Shown here: positions 62,868 to 64,000 of the stretch, in pieces
Layout: every line of letters begins with the position of its first letter
Numbering within the stretch: position 1 is the stretch's first letter
From: Actinoplanes siamensis
GTDB taxonomy: Bacteria; Actinomycetota; Actinomycetes; Mycobacteriales; Micromonosporaceae
Length of the DNA stretch: 64,000 nucleotides
Assembly: GCF_016862395.1 (NCBI RefSeq)
Contig: NZ_BOMW01000014.1
Span: 124,001 to 188,000, forward strand
Direction: 5' to 3'
Position numbers and translations under genes: made by a program
Notes under the pieces: model-generated
Databases searched by the model: none
What the model was told of the DNA's origin: nothing
The model's input: the letters and a program-made list of their open reading frames with translations, nothing else

Positions 62868-64000
62868 ATGGATGCCGCCCAGCTGATCAGGCGCCTCCGC
62901 CCGGCCGAGCTCTACGGACTCGACGCCGTCGCGGCGGCGGTCGTTGTACTGGTCTCGTTCGCCGGTGCGCTGGCCGAGCCGACGGACGGCCGCCCGGCCG
63001 AGCCTGTCTGGGTCTCGGGGCTCACCGCCCTTGCCATCGGGCTTCCGGTCGTGGTCCGCCGTCGCTGGCCCTTCCCGGTGGCCATCGCCGTCACGCTCGC
63101 CGCCTCCCTCGCGCTGGCCTTGGAGTTCATCCCGTCCTTCGCCGCGCCCGGTCCGGTCGGTGCTCTCGCCCTGGCCTTCTACACCTTCGGCACGGCTGTG
63201 CGGGACAGCCGAGCGTTCCTGATCGTGGCGATCTGCTCCTTCTTGGTCAGTGCCGGAATGGGCGGGCCGGCGCTCTACGCCGGCCAGAGCCTCCCGCCGG
63301 ACGGACCGCCGGCGTTCCTGACGGCGATCTTCGGGGGTCTGGTGATCGCGCCGTCCGCGATCCTGGGTTTTGCGATCGGTGAGCGCAGAGCGCAGAACAC
63401 CCAGCGCAGCGAGCAGCTCCGGCGCGAAGCGGCGATGGAGGAACGGCTCCGGCTGGCCCGCGAGCTGCACGACGTCATCGCGCACACGATGACGCTGATC
63501 GTGGTCAAGGCGTCGATCGGCAACCACGTCGCGGAGTCGGATCCGGCCGAGGCCCGCGACGCCTTGCAGATCATCGAGAAGACGGGACGATCCGCGATGT
63601 TCGAAGTGCGCAAGGTGCTCGACATGCTGCGCGAGGACACGCCGTATGCGCCGACGCCCGGGCTCGACGACCTGCCGAACCTGGTCGAGTCGGCCTCACT
63701 GGGCGACGCCCGGGTGACACTCACCGTGGACCCTCCGGAGGGCGCGGCACGGGACGCGATATCCCCGTCGCTTCAGCTGGCGGTGTATCGGATCGTGCAG
63801 GAGGCGGTGACCAACGTGGTCAAACACGCCGCGCCGGCCCACTGCCAGGTCACCGTGGTGGTGGGTCCCGACGACGTACGCGTGGAGGTCAGCGACGACG
63901 GGAAACAGCCGCCGCGGGCCAGCAGTGGCGGGCACGGGCTGATCGGGATGCGTGAGCGGGTGGCGCTGCACGGAGGGACGTTCAGCGCCGGGCCGCGCGA
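62868..64000 (+). CDS. NarL-type sensor histidine kinase (3' end outside the window)
   Basis: At least 377 aa. An N-terminal membrane domain with four to five helices (LDAVAAAVVVLVSFAGAL and following) precedes the HisKA_3 dimerisation domain: RLARELHDVIAHTMTLIVV has the phospho-His. The HATPase begins at YRIVQEAVTNVVKHA (N-box) and SGGHGLIGMRERV (G-box). ATG 62868. The gene continues past position 64000. Divergent from the FtsX-type ABC genes, which it probably controls with a downstream regulator. Confidence 0.9.
   Translation, partial: MDAAQLIRRLRPAELYGLDAVAAAVVVLVSFAGALAEPTDGRPAEPVWVSGLTALAIGLPVVVRRRWPFPVAIAVTLAASLALALEFIPSFAAPGPVGALALAFYTFGTAVRDSRAFLIVAICSFLVSAGMGGPALYAGQSLPPDGPPAFLTAIFGGLVIAPSAILGFAIGERRAQNTQRSEQLRREAAMEERLRLARELHDVIAHTMTLIVVKASIGNHVAESDPAEARDALQIIEKTGRSAMFEVRKVLDMLREDTPYAPTPGLDDLPNLVESASLGDARVTLTVDPPEGAARDAISPSLQLAVYRIVQEAVTNVVKHAAPAHCQVTVVVGPDDVRVEVSDDGKQPPRASSGGHGLIGMRERVALHGGTFSAGPR

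Overview
The window is high-GC actinobacterial chromosome, most likely from a filamentous member of the Micromonosporaceae such as Actinoplanes. The basis is family-level: GTG starts, GTGA/ATGA gene overlaps, a cellulase with a perfect CelR/CebR operator, SigB/F-type promoters, a MEDS-type anti-sigma kinase, and DUF6232, DUF2243 and CtaG-like proteins. No rRNA, tRNA, CRISPR array, insertion sequence or prophage was found. The first 1.9 kb and 44.4-46.1 kb look lower in GC than the rest.

Layout. 0-2 kb: a HAD hydrolase and two 5'-truncated genes (an XRE/TPR regulator and an aminoglycoside phosphotransferase-like gene) joined head to head. 2.4-6.9 kb: a branched-chain-amino-acid-type ABC transporter, divergent from a 3-hydroxybutyrate dehydrogenase and an alpha/beta hydrolase (7.1-8.7 kb). 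8.8-11.8 kb: a carbohydrate ABC transporter without its ATPase. 12.2-18.3 kb: two large PAS sensor kinases, divergently transcribed. 18.4-22.7 kb: a GH9-CBM3-CBM2 endoglucanase with a CelR-type box on its promoter, a secreted EF-hand hydrolase and a LacI regulator missing most of its ligand domain. 22.8-24.0 kb: flavohaemoglobin.

24.2-26.8 kb is the most unusual locus. A CHAT-protease protein and a DUF6232 two-helix membrane protein are divergent across only 35 bp, which hold a perfect 19-bp palindrome. The extreme N-terminus of the CHAT protein and the extreme C-terminus of the membrane protein carry the same short Gly-rich motif (GD-[IV]-VFG-x-KGD-...-GGKT). That is the arrangement expected for a sensor passing a signal to an effector by homotypic assembly. 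Three further small or membrane genes follow, and a half-site of the palindrome recurs in front of the last two.

26.8-36.5 kb holds a PIG-V-like mannosyltransferase with a near-perfect CelR box, a CheB-like protein without its catalytic His, a YraQ-type permease with a TIGR03943 partner, several GC-rich minisatellites, a MarR/Old Yellow Enzyme pair with twin operators, and RtcB. 36.6-40.6 kb holds a membrane-anchored periplasmic-binding-like protein convergent with a NACHT NTPase. 40.7-43.2... to 44.2 kb is a stress module: an apparently leaderless response regulator, a PPOX oxidoreductase, a STAS antagonist, a SigB/F sigma factor and a MEDS-HATPase kinase. SigB/F-type promoters also lie before a 48-aa ORF (11.98 kb) and a large catalase (48.9 kb).

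46.2-64 kb holds dehydrogenases, a sensor-domain pseudogene, catalase, topoisomerase IB, a LysR/SDR pair, DUF2243-CtaG-methyltransferase genes (the methyltransferase carries an in-frame 24-bp tandem expansion), an MBL hydrolase, and an ABC efflux pair divergent from a histidine kinase that runs off the end. Starts were chosen by Shine-Dalgarno sequence, gene overlap and family length. Functions are family-level calls made by reading the sequence, without database searches.
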